The translations under genes were made by a program, and so were the position numbers. The notes beneath the pieces were generated by a model. That model made no database searches and had not been told where the DNA came from. It saw only the letters and a list, made by a program, of their open reading frames with translations. From Megascapheus bottae (lineage: Eukaryota > Chordata > Mammalia > Rodentia > Geomyidae), in contig JANJXV010000043.1 in NCBI GenBank assembly GCA_024803745.1, positions 5,043,518-5,107,517 of the forward strand: 64,000 nucleotides of DNA. The letters are read 5' to 3'. Shown here one piece after another: positions 21,591 through 33,178 of this stretch (position 1 is its first letter; every line of letters begins with the position of its first letter).

Positions 21591-22197
21591 TATTACATAG
21601 CCGATATTTTCATTTCTTCTACACTTAGATTGTCACAGGACCCAAGTGATATCCACACAATTATAAATCGTGACACAAGAAATCCCCCACAACCCACAAA
21701 GGGACAGAATTTACCCATGTGAAGGAAACATTAAGGATACAGAAAAAGAAATCTTTACAATGGGCCTTCTTCACCCTCATTCTCTGATCATCCCAGCAAC
21801 TTCTCAATTCCCCTCCTCTACCAGCCCACTGAATACAGAGCACATGCACATTCTCTTCTCTGTGCATAGAAGGTTTTTGAATCCACAGATATTAACAGGT
21901 AATTTCTAGAATATCAATCTACCAGTATTTTATGCTTCTGAGACCACTAGCAATTACCACTTATCAGAATGTAAATGTACACTATTGTTTATGTCATCAA
22001 TTATGTGCATATTCATCTAATTGGGTTTTAAATTGCCATTATAACATATGTTGTAAGTTAATTGTACTAATACCAATAAACTAGTGTGAATAAGGAAAAA
22101 AAGAATGTTTTTAATCCATATGTGTGGGTTGTACAAAGGGTTTTGCTTTGGTACTTCAACAGCTTTTATTGTACTCGGAAACCTCACATGTGCATTG

Positions 22198-22199
<2 letters not shown>
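21591..22199. other. AT-rich spacer inside unit A
   Basis: No gene or repeat family recognised. The short frames 21661-21867 (-) and 21670-21909 (+) have no domains and overlap each other. Confidence 0.4.

Positions 22200-22251
<52 letters not shown>
22200..22251. repeat. (TG)25-type microsatellite
   Basis: An almost pure TG tract at the tail side of a minus-strand SINE. Confidence 0.97.
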
Positions 22252-22265
22252 ATGTTCACGAATGC

Positions 22266-22505
22266 TCATATGCACCAGTCCTGAAGCTTGAGCTCAGGGC
22301 CTGGATACTCTCTCGGAGCTTTGTTACTCAAGGCTAAGGCTCTAACACTAAGGACACAGCTCCTCCACTTCAGTCTGTTTTAGGGTGGTGCTTCAAACTG
22401 GAGGTAAGAATCACACAGACTTTTCTAGTCCAGGACGTTTTGGAACTTCAAACCTCAGCTCTCAGCCTCCTGAGTAGCGAGGCATACAGACCACAGGCAC
22501 TAAGC
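22266..22505 (-). mobile_element. B1/ID dimeric SINE, minus strand
   Basis: Diverged dimer with 'gaagcttgagctcagggcctgg' at one end and 'ctctcagcctcctgagtagcg' at the other. Confidence 0.82.
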
Positions 22506-22599
22506 TCATTGTGGGTTGTTTTATTGGCATAATACTGCTTTCTCCTCTTTTCTATGTTGCTCATATGCTTTTTTTTTCCTCACTCCCTCATCTTGAAAG

Positions 22600-22674
22600 A
22601 GGTCACCTGGAAAGCATTGTCTGGGAGGAGCCATCCACAGCCAGCCAGACTACATATTGCATTTGAGCCACACA
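22600..22674 (+). other. Second candidate 5' non-coding exon (unit A), weak
   Basis: A pyrimidine-rich tract is followed by a short conserved block ending CACACAG/GTAACAG, a good donor. The same block and donor occur in unit B (to 35491), but in unit C a deletion removes the donor. No coding content. Evidence is only splice-like context and conservation between paralogs. Confidence 0.25.
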
Positions 22675-22699
22675 GGTAACAGACTAACCATGTTGTGTC

Positions 22700-23547
22700 A
22701 TGAAAACTGTTCTGTCCATCAACACTGCCTGGGTTTAAGACGATATGGCTGATGACAGCTGGGACCCCCACTTGTTAGGATATTCCCAGCAAATCTTCAG
22801 ATTTAGGAGACAGACGCTTGCTCTATGTTCCATAAACCCCACAAGACTGTTCCATGAGGACACCATTGCATTTCCCTATTCAGGCCTATTAGGTTGTGAA
22901 TATTCGCACCACATACACAAGTGGTAAAATAATTGTTGAAAGAACTTTCTGAGAGATGAGGTCCTGGGGAAGGGGAGGGAGGATGGATGGGGGGGAGGAA
23001 GGGTGGGGAAAAACACTACTAATGTTCAATGAACAAGTAGGAAGCTAGAACCAGATAAACTTTGGGATGGGGAGAGCTGGGAGAGATGGGGAGAGCAAGG
23101 AAGGAGTGACTTTGATGAACAGGCGTTGTGCTCACAAACTGATAGGGTGAATTGAAACCCCTTGGTACAACTACTTAAGGATAAGTTAAAAATATATTTA
23201 ATATGAAAAGAGGGCTACTAATTAATACAGCTGAATAAATCAATGTCCTTTATGTCACTTAGGAGATAGCTATATAGGCAAACAGACAGATAGATAGGGA
23301 TGATTTGAAATCTAAAAGTGGCTTCTACAAGAACTGTATTTATATAAAAAATACTTCCATGACAAGTGTCATATCAGAAAATAAAGATTGTTGCCATTTT
23401 AAATAAATAATACATCACTATTACACAGTTGATAGGATTAAAAAATATGGAGGTTATCTAAAGGGGCACATGAAATCACTTTCCAATATTCTACAAGGTT
23501 GTAACAAAATCAATCTCTTTAAATTTCAAAATGGAAATCAAAGAAAA
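22700..23547. other. Unit A non-coding DNA with purine-rich tract
   Basis: Corresponds in position to 35500-35990 of unit B and 45960-46385 of unit C. A G/A-rich stretch lies at 22960-23010. No gene or repeat family recognised. Confidence 0.4.
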
Positions 23548-23768
23548 CACTGGTGATACACATGTCATCCAAGCTACTCAAGAGACTGAAAACTGAAGAC
23601 CATGGTTCAAAGCCACCCCGGTCAAGAGAAGTCTGTGAGACTCTTATCTTCCATGAGCCACCAAGGAGCTGGAAGTGGATCTGAATTAGCAAAATGCCTT
23701 AAGCAAAAAAAACTTATGGGAAGCAGCCAGGCCCTGATTTAAAAGCCTCAGGAATACCAACAGGAAAT
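23548..23768 (+). mobile_element. Diverged B1/ID SINE
   Basis: Retains 'caagctactcaagagactgaa', 'gtgagactcttatcttcc' and a degraded right half. Units B and C have an ID-like SINE rather than this element upstream of their receptor genes, so it was either gained in A or lost from B and C. Confidence 0.75.
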
Positions 23769-23972
23769 AAAGACATCAAAAACTCAGGGAATATAAAACA
23801 AAGGATATTTACCCAAATACTATAATGTTAAAGTGATTGGCTTTGCACAGCACTCCCGTGCGAAGCAATCAGAGAAAGAAAAAGGCTTCCCTGGGTGGGC
23901 AAGAGCACCTGAGCTAGCAGTGGGTATTGATTGAACTTTTGCTTTGTTGCCCCAAGGAGAACAGCCAGGGCT

Positions 23973-24912
23973 ATGACCACACAAAACCACACAGGGGAAT
24001 CACCATTCCTCCTCTTGGGCCTCTCAGACTACCCTCAACTCCAGCCCATGCTCTTTGGGAGCTTCCTGTCCATGTACCTAATCACCGTGCTCCAAAATCT
24101 GCTCATCATCCTGGCAGTCACCTCTGACCCCCACCTCCACACCCCCATGTACTTCTTCCTCTCCAACCTGTCTTTTGTGGATGTCTGTTTTACTACTACT
24201 ACCATCCCCAAGATGCTGGTGAACATCCAGACCCAGAGGAAAAACATCTCCTACCCAGAGTGCCTCACTCAGGTGTATTTCTTTGTGTTTTTTGCTGGAA
24301 TGTATAATTTCCTATTGACCGTGATGGCTTATGACCGCTTTGTGGCCATCTGTCACCCACTGAACTACCCAGTTATCATGAACCCTCACTTCTGTGGCCT
24401 CCTGGTTCTGGTGTCCTGGCTTCTCATTTTCTGCATCTCACTACTCCATGTTCTACTGATGAGGAAATTAACCTTCTCCCCAGGAACCACCATCCCCCAT
24501 TTCTTCTGTGAACTAGCTCTGGTTCTCCAGGTGGCCAGCTCTGACACCCTCATCAATGACATTTCTATGTATGTGGCTACTGTGCTGTTCTGTGTGTTTC
24601 CTGCCTTATGAATCTTCTTCTCTTACCGTCAGATCCTCTCCTCTTTAATGAAGATATCCAACACAGCACAAAGCTTTCTCCATCTGTGGCTCTCACCTCT
24701 GTGTGGTCTCCTTGTTCTACGGGACAGGACTTTGGGTGTACCTCAGCTCTGCAGTGTCCTCCTCTGCACACAGAAGCAAGATGGCCTCGGTGATGTACAT
24801 AGTGGTCACTCCCATGCTAAACCCCTTCATCTACAGCCTGAGGAACCAGGACGTGATGGGGGCTCTGGGGAAACTGCCAGGCCGAGTAGCCTCCTGTCTG
24901 GATGGATTTTGA
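23973..24912 (+). pseudogene. Odorant receptor pseudogene, OR7-like (unit A)
   Basis: It starts at an ATG matching the intact paralog in unit C (M-T-T-Q-N-H-T, with the N-glycosylation site NHT) and ends at TGA 24910-24912. TM1 to TM5 are well kept: [29 protein letters not shown] with the canonical alanine, [13 protein letters not shown]. Two lesions: TGA at 24609-24611, where paralogs have GGA (glycine in TM5), and an 8-base deletion near 24665 that removes part of N-T-A-S-K-H-K before TM6 and shifts frame. TM6-TM7 ([13 protein letters not shown]) then continue in the new frame at 24703-24912. TM1 has Q where GN is usual. Not functional as a full receptor. Confidence 0.95.
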
Positions 24913-25279
24913 ACCACATAACAAAGTATTCCATTGGAAGAGAGAAGACAAATCGGCTGAATTTCAGCATGGTCAAAATTTTTCCTACATTTTAGGACTC
25001 AGTATATATTTTCCGTCTACAAAAGAGATATTAGGTCATGTCTACCCTGCAAAGCCCTATGGCTTTGTTTGTCAATGTGTGGCCATGTCTTACAAAGAAT
25101 TCTACATGCTAACTTTTTAAAATCTTTTTTTCTTTTCAATGTGAATTGTCCTTAATATACCCATTCAGGCATATTAAGGCATTTCTAAATTGAACATAGA
25201 AAGCACTTATCATAATCTCAGCTTACACAGTATCCCCCTAAGTTATCCTCTTCAATGTCAATTCTTCCTCTCAACATTC

Positions 25280-25325
25280 TGAACAACTTCTTCTCCTCCT
25301 CCTCCTCCTCCTCCTCCTTCTCTTA
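25280..25325. repeat. (CTT/CCT)n trinucleotide repeat
   Basis: CTTCTT then about nine CCT units. A homologous but different-length repeat is present in units B (38700-38825) and C (48138-48205). Confidence 0.93.
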
Positions 25326-25339
25326 TTCCTTTTTCTGCG

Positions 25340-25568
25340 ATAGCTCTGGAACTTGAATTTAGCCCCTGGGTGCTCTCCATTAGCATTTTTGGTCAGGGTT
25401 ATCCCTCTACAATTTGAGACACATCTACACAATACCCTTTTGGGGAAGCTATTCAGAGATGGAACTCTCATATACTTCTGTCTGTGCTGCCTTTAAACCA
25501 CTATCCTCAGATCTCAGCCTCACATCCTCACAGCTGGGATTACAGATATCAGTCTCTGCCACCTGGCA
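25340..25568 (-). mobile_element. B1/ID SINE, minus strand
   Basis: Dimer with 'ctggaacttgaatttagccc' and 'cagctgggattacagatatc'. An orthologous copy is in unit B (38826-39055). In unit C the element and flank are deleted. Confidence 0.85.
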
Positions 25569-25569
25569 A

Positions 25570-26370
25570 GATGAATTTTATTTTTGACTTCGCAGAACCG
25601 GAATAAACACAAACAAGAATCCAAGCAGAATTCCTACACTTTCTGAACAGCAATTATGGCAATACATATGAGATTTTAAGTCAAAGGTTTTATTTTTTTT
25701 CTTTGTTTTTTACTAATTTCTCTTTCCTACTCAGGTATGAACTTGTTTCCATGGTAACTGTATAGGTGACATCCACACCAACAGTGTCTGAGGATGCCTG
25801 TTTCTTCTCAGCCTCACCAGAACTAGTTGTAGATTTCCTTCATGATTGACATAATACAAAATCACAGTGTTTTATTGATTTGCACACCGTGTGTAGCTAA
25901 AGAGGTTCAATATTTCTTCATGGATTTCTTCATAGCCAATTTTACCTCTCTTAAAGACTGTGTTAACAATCCTTTACTTCACTGTAAAATCAATTTAATT
26001 GTGGATACTTAATATTTGGTGTGGAATATCGGAGAGGCTTTCCTTCTCTCCTGGGACTGTGGCTCTTTGAAAGTGAATATCCACAAACCACTTCTCTCAT
26101 TCTCATCAGCATTTCCTGTGCTCTGAATAAAGTTTCAATGTACTGAAATCCCTTTTGTCAATTTTTCCTCCTATTTAATAAAATATTACAGAATTTTCCA
26201 AAAAGTACTAGTCTCGGCAATAACTCTCCTTACATTCTCTATGATTTCCTGTTTAATTTGAGCTTCAGGTCTTACAGGCTGAGATGTGAGGATGGTTCTT
26301 CAAAACCAGGTTGGGCAGGAAAGTCTGTGGAACTCTTATCTCTACCCATAAAACTGCTGGAAGTAAATGG
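25570..26370. other. Unit A receptor downstream region
   Basis: AT-rich DNA colinear with 39056-40107 in unit B and 48206-49213 in unit C. Unlike B and C it lacks a B1/ID SINE insertion at the position near 25960. No gene seen. Confidence 0.5.
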
Positions 26371-26662
26371 GGCAACTTGTGCTCACACCTGAATTCTGGC
26401 TACTCGGGAGCCAGATATCTGAGGATCACAGATCAAACCCAGCCTGGACATGAAAGTCCATCAGACTCTTACCTCCAATTAACCACCAGAAAACTAAAAG
26501 TGGTGCTGTGGCTCAAACAAGGAGAGTGTTAGCCTTGAGAGCTCAGAGATAGCGCCTAGGCCTACAGTTCAAGCCCCACAAGAAAGAGAGAGAGAGAGGA
26601 AGAGAGAGGGGGGGCAGGGGGGTGGAGGAGAGAGAGGGGTGAGCTGTCTCTCTCTCTCTGGT
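26371..26662 (+). mobile_element. B1/ID SINE followed by (GA)n
   Basis: The dimer ends 'ttcaagccccacaagaaagag' and passes into a GA-rich simple repeat (26582-26662). Orthologous pairs occur at 40108-40405 and 49214-49510. Confidence 0.88.
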
Positions 26663-26965
26663 GAGGGAACAACACACAATGCACTGAATGGAGAAACCTG
26701 GAAGGTTCTCTCAAAGATCGAGATTACACAGGAGCCTGCATTCAAGGCCCACAACAGGAGGGGGATGTGCGCCCTCACTTGTAAGGGAACAACAAACAAT
26801 GAGAAACCTGAAAGGTCCTAAGATCTAGATTCGACAGGAGCTTGCATTCACCCCAGTCACTCAGCAGAGCAATCCATCAAGAGAAAGAAAAAGCTGCATC
26901 CAAATTTGAAAAACAAATCTCAGAATGTCACTGTGTGTACAGGACGTGACCTCCACTAAAGGAAC

Positions 26966-27194
26966 ACCAAAACTCAGTTCTAATGCCACTGGCTCAAGCC
27001 TGAATCCCCAGCTACTCCACAGGCTGAGATCTGAGGATGGAAGCTCACAGTCGTCCTGGGCAGGAAGTCCTCCAAGACCTTATTTGCAGTTAAATAGGAA
27101 CAAGTGAGAAGTAGAGTCATGGTAAAAGTGGAACCAACCTTGAGCACAAAAGGTTAGAGAGAATTCCCAGGCCCTGAATTCCAGGCCAGGAACC

Positions 27195-27252
<58 letters not shown>
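26966..27252 (+). mobile_element. B1/ID SINE with (CA)n tail
   Basis: Dimer ('ctcaagcctgaatccccagc' to 'ttccaggccaggaacc') whose tail is a pure CA run (27197-27252). Orthologs lie at 40632 and 49737. Confidence 0.88.
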
Positions 27253-27256
<4 letters not shown>

Positions 27257-27327
27257 ATCAGCCTTCAATAGGATCATAAGGTGATCATATATTCCTGGTT
27301 TTATTTGGGGGGGTTCGTTTCTTTTCT

Positions 27328-27330
<3 letters not shown>

Positions 27331-27373
<43 letters not shown>

Positions 27374-27598
27374 GCTCTTGGAGCTTGAACTCAGAGCCTG
27401 GGCATTGTCCCTGACTTTTTTTGCTCAAGGAAACTGCTCTACTACTCGAGCCACAGCTCCATTCTGGCTTTTAATTGTTTTTAGACGATAAGACTCTCAC
27501 AAACTTTTCTAGCACAGCTGGATTCTGACTCTAAATCCCCACATCACAGCCCTCTAATTAACAAGGACTATAGGCCTAAGGCAGCAGCACCCAACTAA
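27331..27598 (-). mobile_element. B1/ID SINE, minus strand, with (TG)n tail
   Basis: The TG run 27331-27372 is the tail of a minus-strand dimer ('ggagcttgaactcagagcc' to 'ggcagcagcacccaac'). Orthologs lie in B (41010-41232) and C (50090-50350). Confidence 0.88.
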
Positions 27599-27629
27599 TA
27601 TTGTTGCTTTTTTCTTTTTCCTTTTCCTT

Positions 27630-27862
27630 GTATGTCAGTCATTGGACTTGAACTCTGGGCCTGGATGCTGTCCCTGAGCATTTCAGCTCAAGACTACTAC
27701 CCTACTACTTGAGCCACAGCCCCACTTCCAGTTTTCTGGTGGTAAATTGGAGATAAGAGTCTTAAGGCATTTAGTGCCCAGACTGGCTTTGCACCAAGGT
27801 CCTCAGATCTCAGCCTCCTGAGTAGCTGGGATTACAGGAGTGAGACATCATGCCCGGCAGTG
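27630..27862 (-). mobile_element. B1/ID SINE, minus strand
   Basis: Well-preserved dimer ('gacttgaactctgggcctgg' to 'tagctgggattacaggag'). Orthologs are at 41275-41505 and 50392-50622. Confidence 0.92.
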
Positions 27863-27898
27863 TTTTCTAAGCTGACTTCATAGAAATCCATCAATTGG

Positions 27899-30800
27899 TT
27901 GGAAGGAAGATGGCGCCGAGACAATAGGGATGCTGCATAGCTCTCTCACACAAAAAAGAGAGAAACAGGGTGTCTCAAGAGCCGATTACCTTAACAAATC
28001 CACCACAAACTCAAAAAGCAACGGAGAAGGACTCAAACCAGAAAAGAAATCCACATAAAGCCCACATCCAACTTTCTCAAAGAATTCAGAATGCGTGGAC
28101 CCCCCCTCACCCCTCGCCATCTTAGGCGATAAAACAAACCTGGACAAATTCAGAAACACTGAAATTATTCCATGCATGCTCTCAGACCACAAAGGCATCA
28201 AATTGGAACTGAATACACATCTCCACCAACGAAAACCCTGTAACTCATGGAGAATGAACAACACATTGTTGAATCACCAATGGGATCAGAACAGAAATCC
28301 AACAGTTTATGAAATTTAACAATAAGGAGCACACAAAATACCAACTCCTTTGGGACAGAGCAAAGGCAGTACTCAGAGGAAAATTTACAGCGCTGAGTGC
28401 CTACAACAACAAGTTGGGAAAATCGCAAACCAACACGTTAATGTCTCACCTTAAGCTCCTGGAAAAAGAGCAACAAACCAACCCTAATCCCAGTAGAAGA
28501 AAGCAAATTATTAAAATCAAAGCAGAATTAAATGATTTGGAATCCAAAAAAAAACTATAGAAAAAATCAACAAAACAAGGAGTTGGTTCTTTGAAAGAAT
28601 TAACAAAATTGACAAGCCCTTAGCAAATCTTACCAAAAAAAGAAGAGAGCATATGGAAATAAACAAAATCCCAGACGAAAATGGTATTATCATGACAGAA
28701 ATTACCAAGATCCAGAACGTCATGAGGGAATACTTCTCAAAACTTTACGCCAACAAATTTGAGAATCTAGAAGAAATGGATGAATTCCTACCCAATATTA
28801 ACATATCCACACTGAACCAAGAAGAACTAAGCCAACTCAACAGGCCTATTTCAAGCTCTGAAACAGAAATGGCAATTAGTGAATTTCCACCCAAGAAAAC
28901 CCCAGGGCCAGATGGATTCACAGCTGACTTCAATAAGGTCTTCAAAGCAGAGCTCACACCAATACTCCTCAAGCTCTTCAACGAAATTGGAAATGAAGGT
29001 TCTTTACCAAACTCATTCTATGAAGCCAGTATAACCGTCATCCCCAAAGCAGACAGAGATTCATCAAAGAAAGAGAGCTATAGACCTATTTCTTTGATGA
29101 ACATCGATGCAAAACTTCTCAACAATACACTGGCCAACCGTCTACAACAACTCATCAAAAAAATTATACACGATGATCAAACTGGATTCATCACAGGGAG
29201 GCAAAGCTGGTTCAACTTATGCAAATCGATTAATAAAATTCAACACATCAACAGGAGCAAGGACAAAAATCACATGATTGTCTCAATAGATGCGGAAAAG
29301 GCATTTGACAAGATCCAACACCCCTTTATGTTAAAAGCTCTGGAGAAACTAGGAATCCATGGAACATTCCTCAATATAATAAAGGCTGTGTATGACAAAC
29401 CCACTGCTAGTATTACATTTAATGGTGAAAATCTAAAGCCATTCCCTCTAAAATCGGGAACGAGACAAGGTTGTCCTCTCTCTCCACTCCTCTTTAATAT
29501 AGTATTAGAATTCCTAACCAGTGCAATAAGGCAAGAAGCAAGCATGAAGGGGATCCAAGTAGAGAAAGAGGAATTAAAACTATCCCTCTCTGCAGATGAA
29601 ATGATTCTCTATTTGAAGAATCATATAGACTTTACTCCCAAGCTCCTTGAGCTGATTCAAAACTTTAGAAGTGTAGCAGGCTATAAAATTAACCCTGAAA
29701 AATCAACTGCCTTCCTTTACGCCAACAGTGAGACGAACAAGGCAATAATCAGGAAAGCAACTGCTTTCACAATACCATCAAAGAAAATAAAGTACCTAGG
29801 AATTAGCTTAACTAAGAATGTAAAGGACCTTTTTGAAGAAAACTTTAAAACCCTAAAAAAGGAAATTAAAGCAGAACTAAGGAAATGGAAAAACCTCCCA
29901 TGCTCCTGGATTGGAAAAATCAATATCGTGAAAATGACAATCTTGCCAAGGGCTATCTAAAAATTCAACACAATGCCCATCAATATCCCAATGGCATTTT
30001 TAAAGAAATAGAAGTGGAAATTCAAAATTTCATATGGAATAATAAAAGACCCCGTATAGCAAAAACACTTCTTAGCAGAAAGAACAGCGCTGGAGGAATT
30101 TCAATTCCAAACTTTAGACTCTATTACAGAGCTATAATTATCAAAACAGCTTGGTACTGGCACAGGAACAGGCCTGAAGACCAATGGAATAGAACTGAGG
30201 ACCCAGATATTAAACCACAGACCTATGGCCACCTAATCTTTGACAAGGGAGCCAAAAAAATAGAATGGAAAAAAGACAGCCTCTTCAACAAGTTGTGCTG
30301 CAGAACTGGTTAAACACCTGCAGAAAACTAAAGTCGGATCCTTCTTTGTCACCTTGCACTAGAATTAACTCCAAATGGATCAAAGACCTGAAGGTAAAAG
30401 CTGGCACACTGAAAACTTTACAGGAAGGAATAGGAGATACACTAGGCCTCCTTGGCACAGGTCGAAACTTTCTTAATAAGGACCAAGAATCACAACAAAT
30501 CAGAGAAAGGCTGGATAAGTGGGACTGCATTAAACTGCAGAGCTTTTGTATGGCAAAGGACATAGCTAGTAAACCATTCAGGAAGCCTACAGAGTGGGAG
30601 AAGACCTTCACCAACCAAACAACAGACAAAGGCCTCATATCTAAAATATATCAACAACTCAAAAGATTGGATCACTCCAAAACTAACCTCCAAAGTAACA
30701 ACCATCCCATTAAAAAATGGGCCAAAGACTTAAAGAGAGTCTTCTCTGAAGAAGAAACAAAAATGGCCTATAGACACATGAAGAAATGCTCAACATCTCT

Positions 30801-31723
30801 GGTCATAAAAGAAATGCAAATCAAAACAACTCTAATTTTCCACCTCACTCCAGTTAGAATGGCCAGGATCAGGAAAACGAATGACAACAGATGCTGGAGG
30901 GGATGTGGCCAGGAGGGATCACTACTACATTGTTGGTGGGAGTGAAAACTCCTTCAACCACTATGGAAAGCAGTATGGCAGTGCCTCAAAAGGCTAAACA
31001 TAGAGCTCCCTTATAACCCAGCAATTCCACTACTTGGAATTTACCCAACCATCCAGAATCGAGGGCATACTAAATCCACTAGCACAATAATGTTCATTAC
31101 ACCACTACTCTCCATACAAAGATATGGAACCAACCTAGATGTCCCTCAGTTGATGAGTGGTATTTGTACACAATGAAATTCTATGCTGCTGTCAGAAAAA
31201 CCGACATCGCCCCATTTGTTACGAAATGGAAATTCTTGGAAAAAATCATATTAAGTGAAGTAAGCCAGACTCAAAGGAACTTAGGGTCATGGTTTCCCTC
31301 ATTTGTCATAATCAGTAGAGACTTTGGGCTCTCCCAGCAGAGATCTGCAATAGAGCAAAACCTTGATACATAAGGCCACATAGTATGAAGCTAATTGAAA
31401 GGAGCTCCAGGATATTGAAACAAAAGCCATATAATGAATGACTTTGTCCTTAATGTACTATGTTATCTCTCATCTCCTTTGCTGTCCCTTGGGTATCTCA
31501 TATTGTTACAGTATCTCACTTTGTTATCTGTTATATTAAATTTATTTGTATTTGGTTATTTGAAATTGGATAGGGAAGGGGGAAAAACCAAGATGGGTGG
31601 GGCGGGGAAGATAATGGGTACCAAGGCATGTGAAAGGGTATCAATATATGTGAATTAATGCACCTTCTATCTGGCAAATATCATGTAATCCTTTTATTAA
31701 TTACAATAAAAAATATTACAAAA
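27899..31723 (+). mobile_element. Internally deleted LINE-1 with 17-bp target duplication
   Basis: It is flanked by perfect copies of AGAAATCCATCAATTGG (27882-27898 and 31724-31740). It has the true LINE-1 5' end (compare 16881 leftwards) with a YY1-like AAGATGGCG at 27907-27915. After about 225 bases of 5' UTR it jumps at 28118-28128 to ORF2 endonuclease sequence, skipping roughly 3.4 kb that holds the rest of the 5' UTR, all of ORF1 and the start of ORF2. It then runs to a normal 3' UTR and A-tail. It sits exactly at the junction of units A and B and separates them. Confidence 0.95.
28128..31308 (+). pseudogene. LINE-1 ORF2 remnant, catalytic motif mutated
   Basis: It begins in the endonuclease with the SDHKGIK motif near 28185-28205. 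The longest frame (28653-29960, 435 codons by an ATG) spans the RT fingers and palm: [21 protein letters not shown]. The RT active site, FADD in the sibling copies, reads SADE here (about 29590-29601), so the polymerase would be inactive even if the frame were whole. Frame breaks follow near 29960, 30313 and 30945, where the CWWE region ends in a stop. No ORF1 is present in the element. Confidence 0.9.
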
Positions 31724-31740
31724 AGAAATCCATCAATTGG

Positions 31741-32748
31741 GCTGAGAGGGATGATAACAGAATGTAAGGAACTTGGGGTTGATATGGGAGAAATGCAGAT
31801 CAGAAAATACAAATGTCCAGTTAGCCAGCGAGGATACATTCATTAAATAATAATAATTAAATGATCATCCATTTATTAAATCCACTGAACGGGGCACTGA
31901 GCTATTCTCGTGATATTCTGAATTTATACTAAGGGTAACATATATGAAGTAACAAATATAATTTTATAGATGGAAACATTTGGTAGTGTGCTCAGCTTTG
32001 CAGTGTCCGTATTAAACATGTGATTTCCATACCTTTAAAACATGAAATACTTTTAAAATAATGAATAAAAACCAAGAAATTGTTTTTCCCTATAGAGATC
32101 AAGTGATCTATTACATGCCCAAATATTCTTTAAGACAGTGAAGAGACCTGTCTCCAGAGATTAACAGGAAATTAACAGTTCCTTTAAGGATTCCTTCTTA
32201 TTTTCTTTAATCAAAACAAAAGGGAAAAGGAACAAAAAGAACTATGTTCCTCTTGGAATAAATTAATTCCTCTCTCTCTGTAACAGCTTACAATGGTGCA
32301 AGAAATTAACCTAAATCTGTTTATCCATGATGTCATCTTCACTTTAATTCATGGGAACAAAATGGTTTGGAGACTAGAAAGATATTTTATTCCATGAAGA
32401 CAATTATTTCATGAAATACAATTCATTTGATGAGATCTTAGTAGATTCATCGATTGACTTGCAAGAAACTGCACAAGCTTCTGACGCCGTTCTCTGAATC
32501 CAGTCTCCGTGAAAACACTAGCTGACAAAGTTCTAAGAAGGAGTTGGGGGATAAGAAATCTTCAGCGGTAAAAAAGGAGACAGAGATGGGAGAAATGTAA
32601 ATTTATGTCCAGTGAGGAGAAACAAGAGAAAAAGGACCAGAAGTGGGCTCACGTCTGCGGGTGAGGTCCCAGATCTCCAGGTAACTTATCATCCTCATGG
32701 AGCTCATGCTTTGGAAACTCTGATTTCCCTTCTTTCTGCAGCCTACAG
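31741..32748. other. Unit B non-coding 5' portion
   Basis: AT-rich DNA colinear with 41541-41830 plus 43425-44163 in unit C and with 50655-51714 in unit D. It provides the empty-site comparison for the LDHA pseudogene of unit C (site near 32085). No gene seen. Confidence 0.6.
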
Positions 32749-32871
32749 CACCTTTCTCATGAAGTTCCTTTCTGGAAAGTCTCTTGCTCCTCTCCAAGTA
32801 TCAGCGCTGTTAGCTTTGCTTTATCCAATTATGTTTTATTAATCACCTGCTTAAAGATCCATGTGCACCAG
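32749..32871 (+). other. Candidate 5' non-coding exon (unit B)
   Basis: Same block as 20353-20492, preceded by a pyrimidine tract and CAG and ending GCACCAG/GTATTG. A short ATG frame within it (MKFLSGKSLA) is shifted relative to other units, so it is not a conserved protein. Confidence 0.35.
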
Positions 32872-32889
32872 GTATTGTCTGTTGGGTTC

Positions 32890-33045
32890 CACGCCACTGG
32901 ACTTCTTTGTTCTCTAGGCCTCAGCCTTGAACTTGGCACTGTCCTAATCTCCTTTTACTCAAGGCTAGCACTCTACTACTTGAGCTACAGCTCCACTTCC
33001 AGGTTTTTCTGTCATTATTTGGAAATAAGAGTCTCGTGGACTTTC
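32890..33045 (-). mobile_element. B1/ID SINE, minus strand, truncated
   Basis: Reversed ID half and linker are present ('gccttgaacttggcac' to 'ggaaataagagtctcgtgg'). The B1-like half has been lost relative to units C and D. Confidence 0.8.
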
Positions 33046-33114
33046 CTTTCCCATTAGTGTCCATAACAAAATCTAGCCAACAATGGAATTATTGATAAAG
33101 AAGAATTCCTCTTC

Positions 33115-33131
33115 ATGTGTGTGTGTGTGTG

Positions 33132-33178
<47 letters not shown>

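Larger units (their letters stand above)
19895..27898 (+). repeat. Tandem segmental duplication, unit A
   Basis: Colinear with units B (31741-41540), C (41541-50654) and D (50655-54930). The shared order is 'catgggaacaaaa..gtttggagact', a conserved candidate 5' exon, TG repeats and minus-strand SINEs, the odorant receptor coding exon, a CTT/CCT repeat with a SINE, then a block of four SINEs around CA and TG repeats. A's start is trimmed relative to the others, and its end is interrupted by the LINE-1 at 27899. A is the most diverged of A-C in its non-coding parts. Boundaries in a tandem array are arbitrary in phase. Confidence 0.85.

Noticed and set aside
23927..24127. Second plus-strand frame overlapping the unit A receptor
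   Set aside because: It is the receptor exon read in another frame.
25271..25471. Arg-rich minus-strand frame resembling a nuclear localisation tail
   Set aside because: The arginine run is the translation of the CCT trinucleotide repeat; the rest is a SINE.
28118..28135. Joint in the deleted LINE-1 as a spliced-RNA product
   Set aside because: The acceptor side does end in AG (CATCTTAG/G), but the sibling full-length copy shows no GT at the matching donor position near 16660, so splicing is not supported from this window. Kept only as a possibility in the findings.
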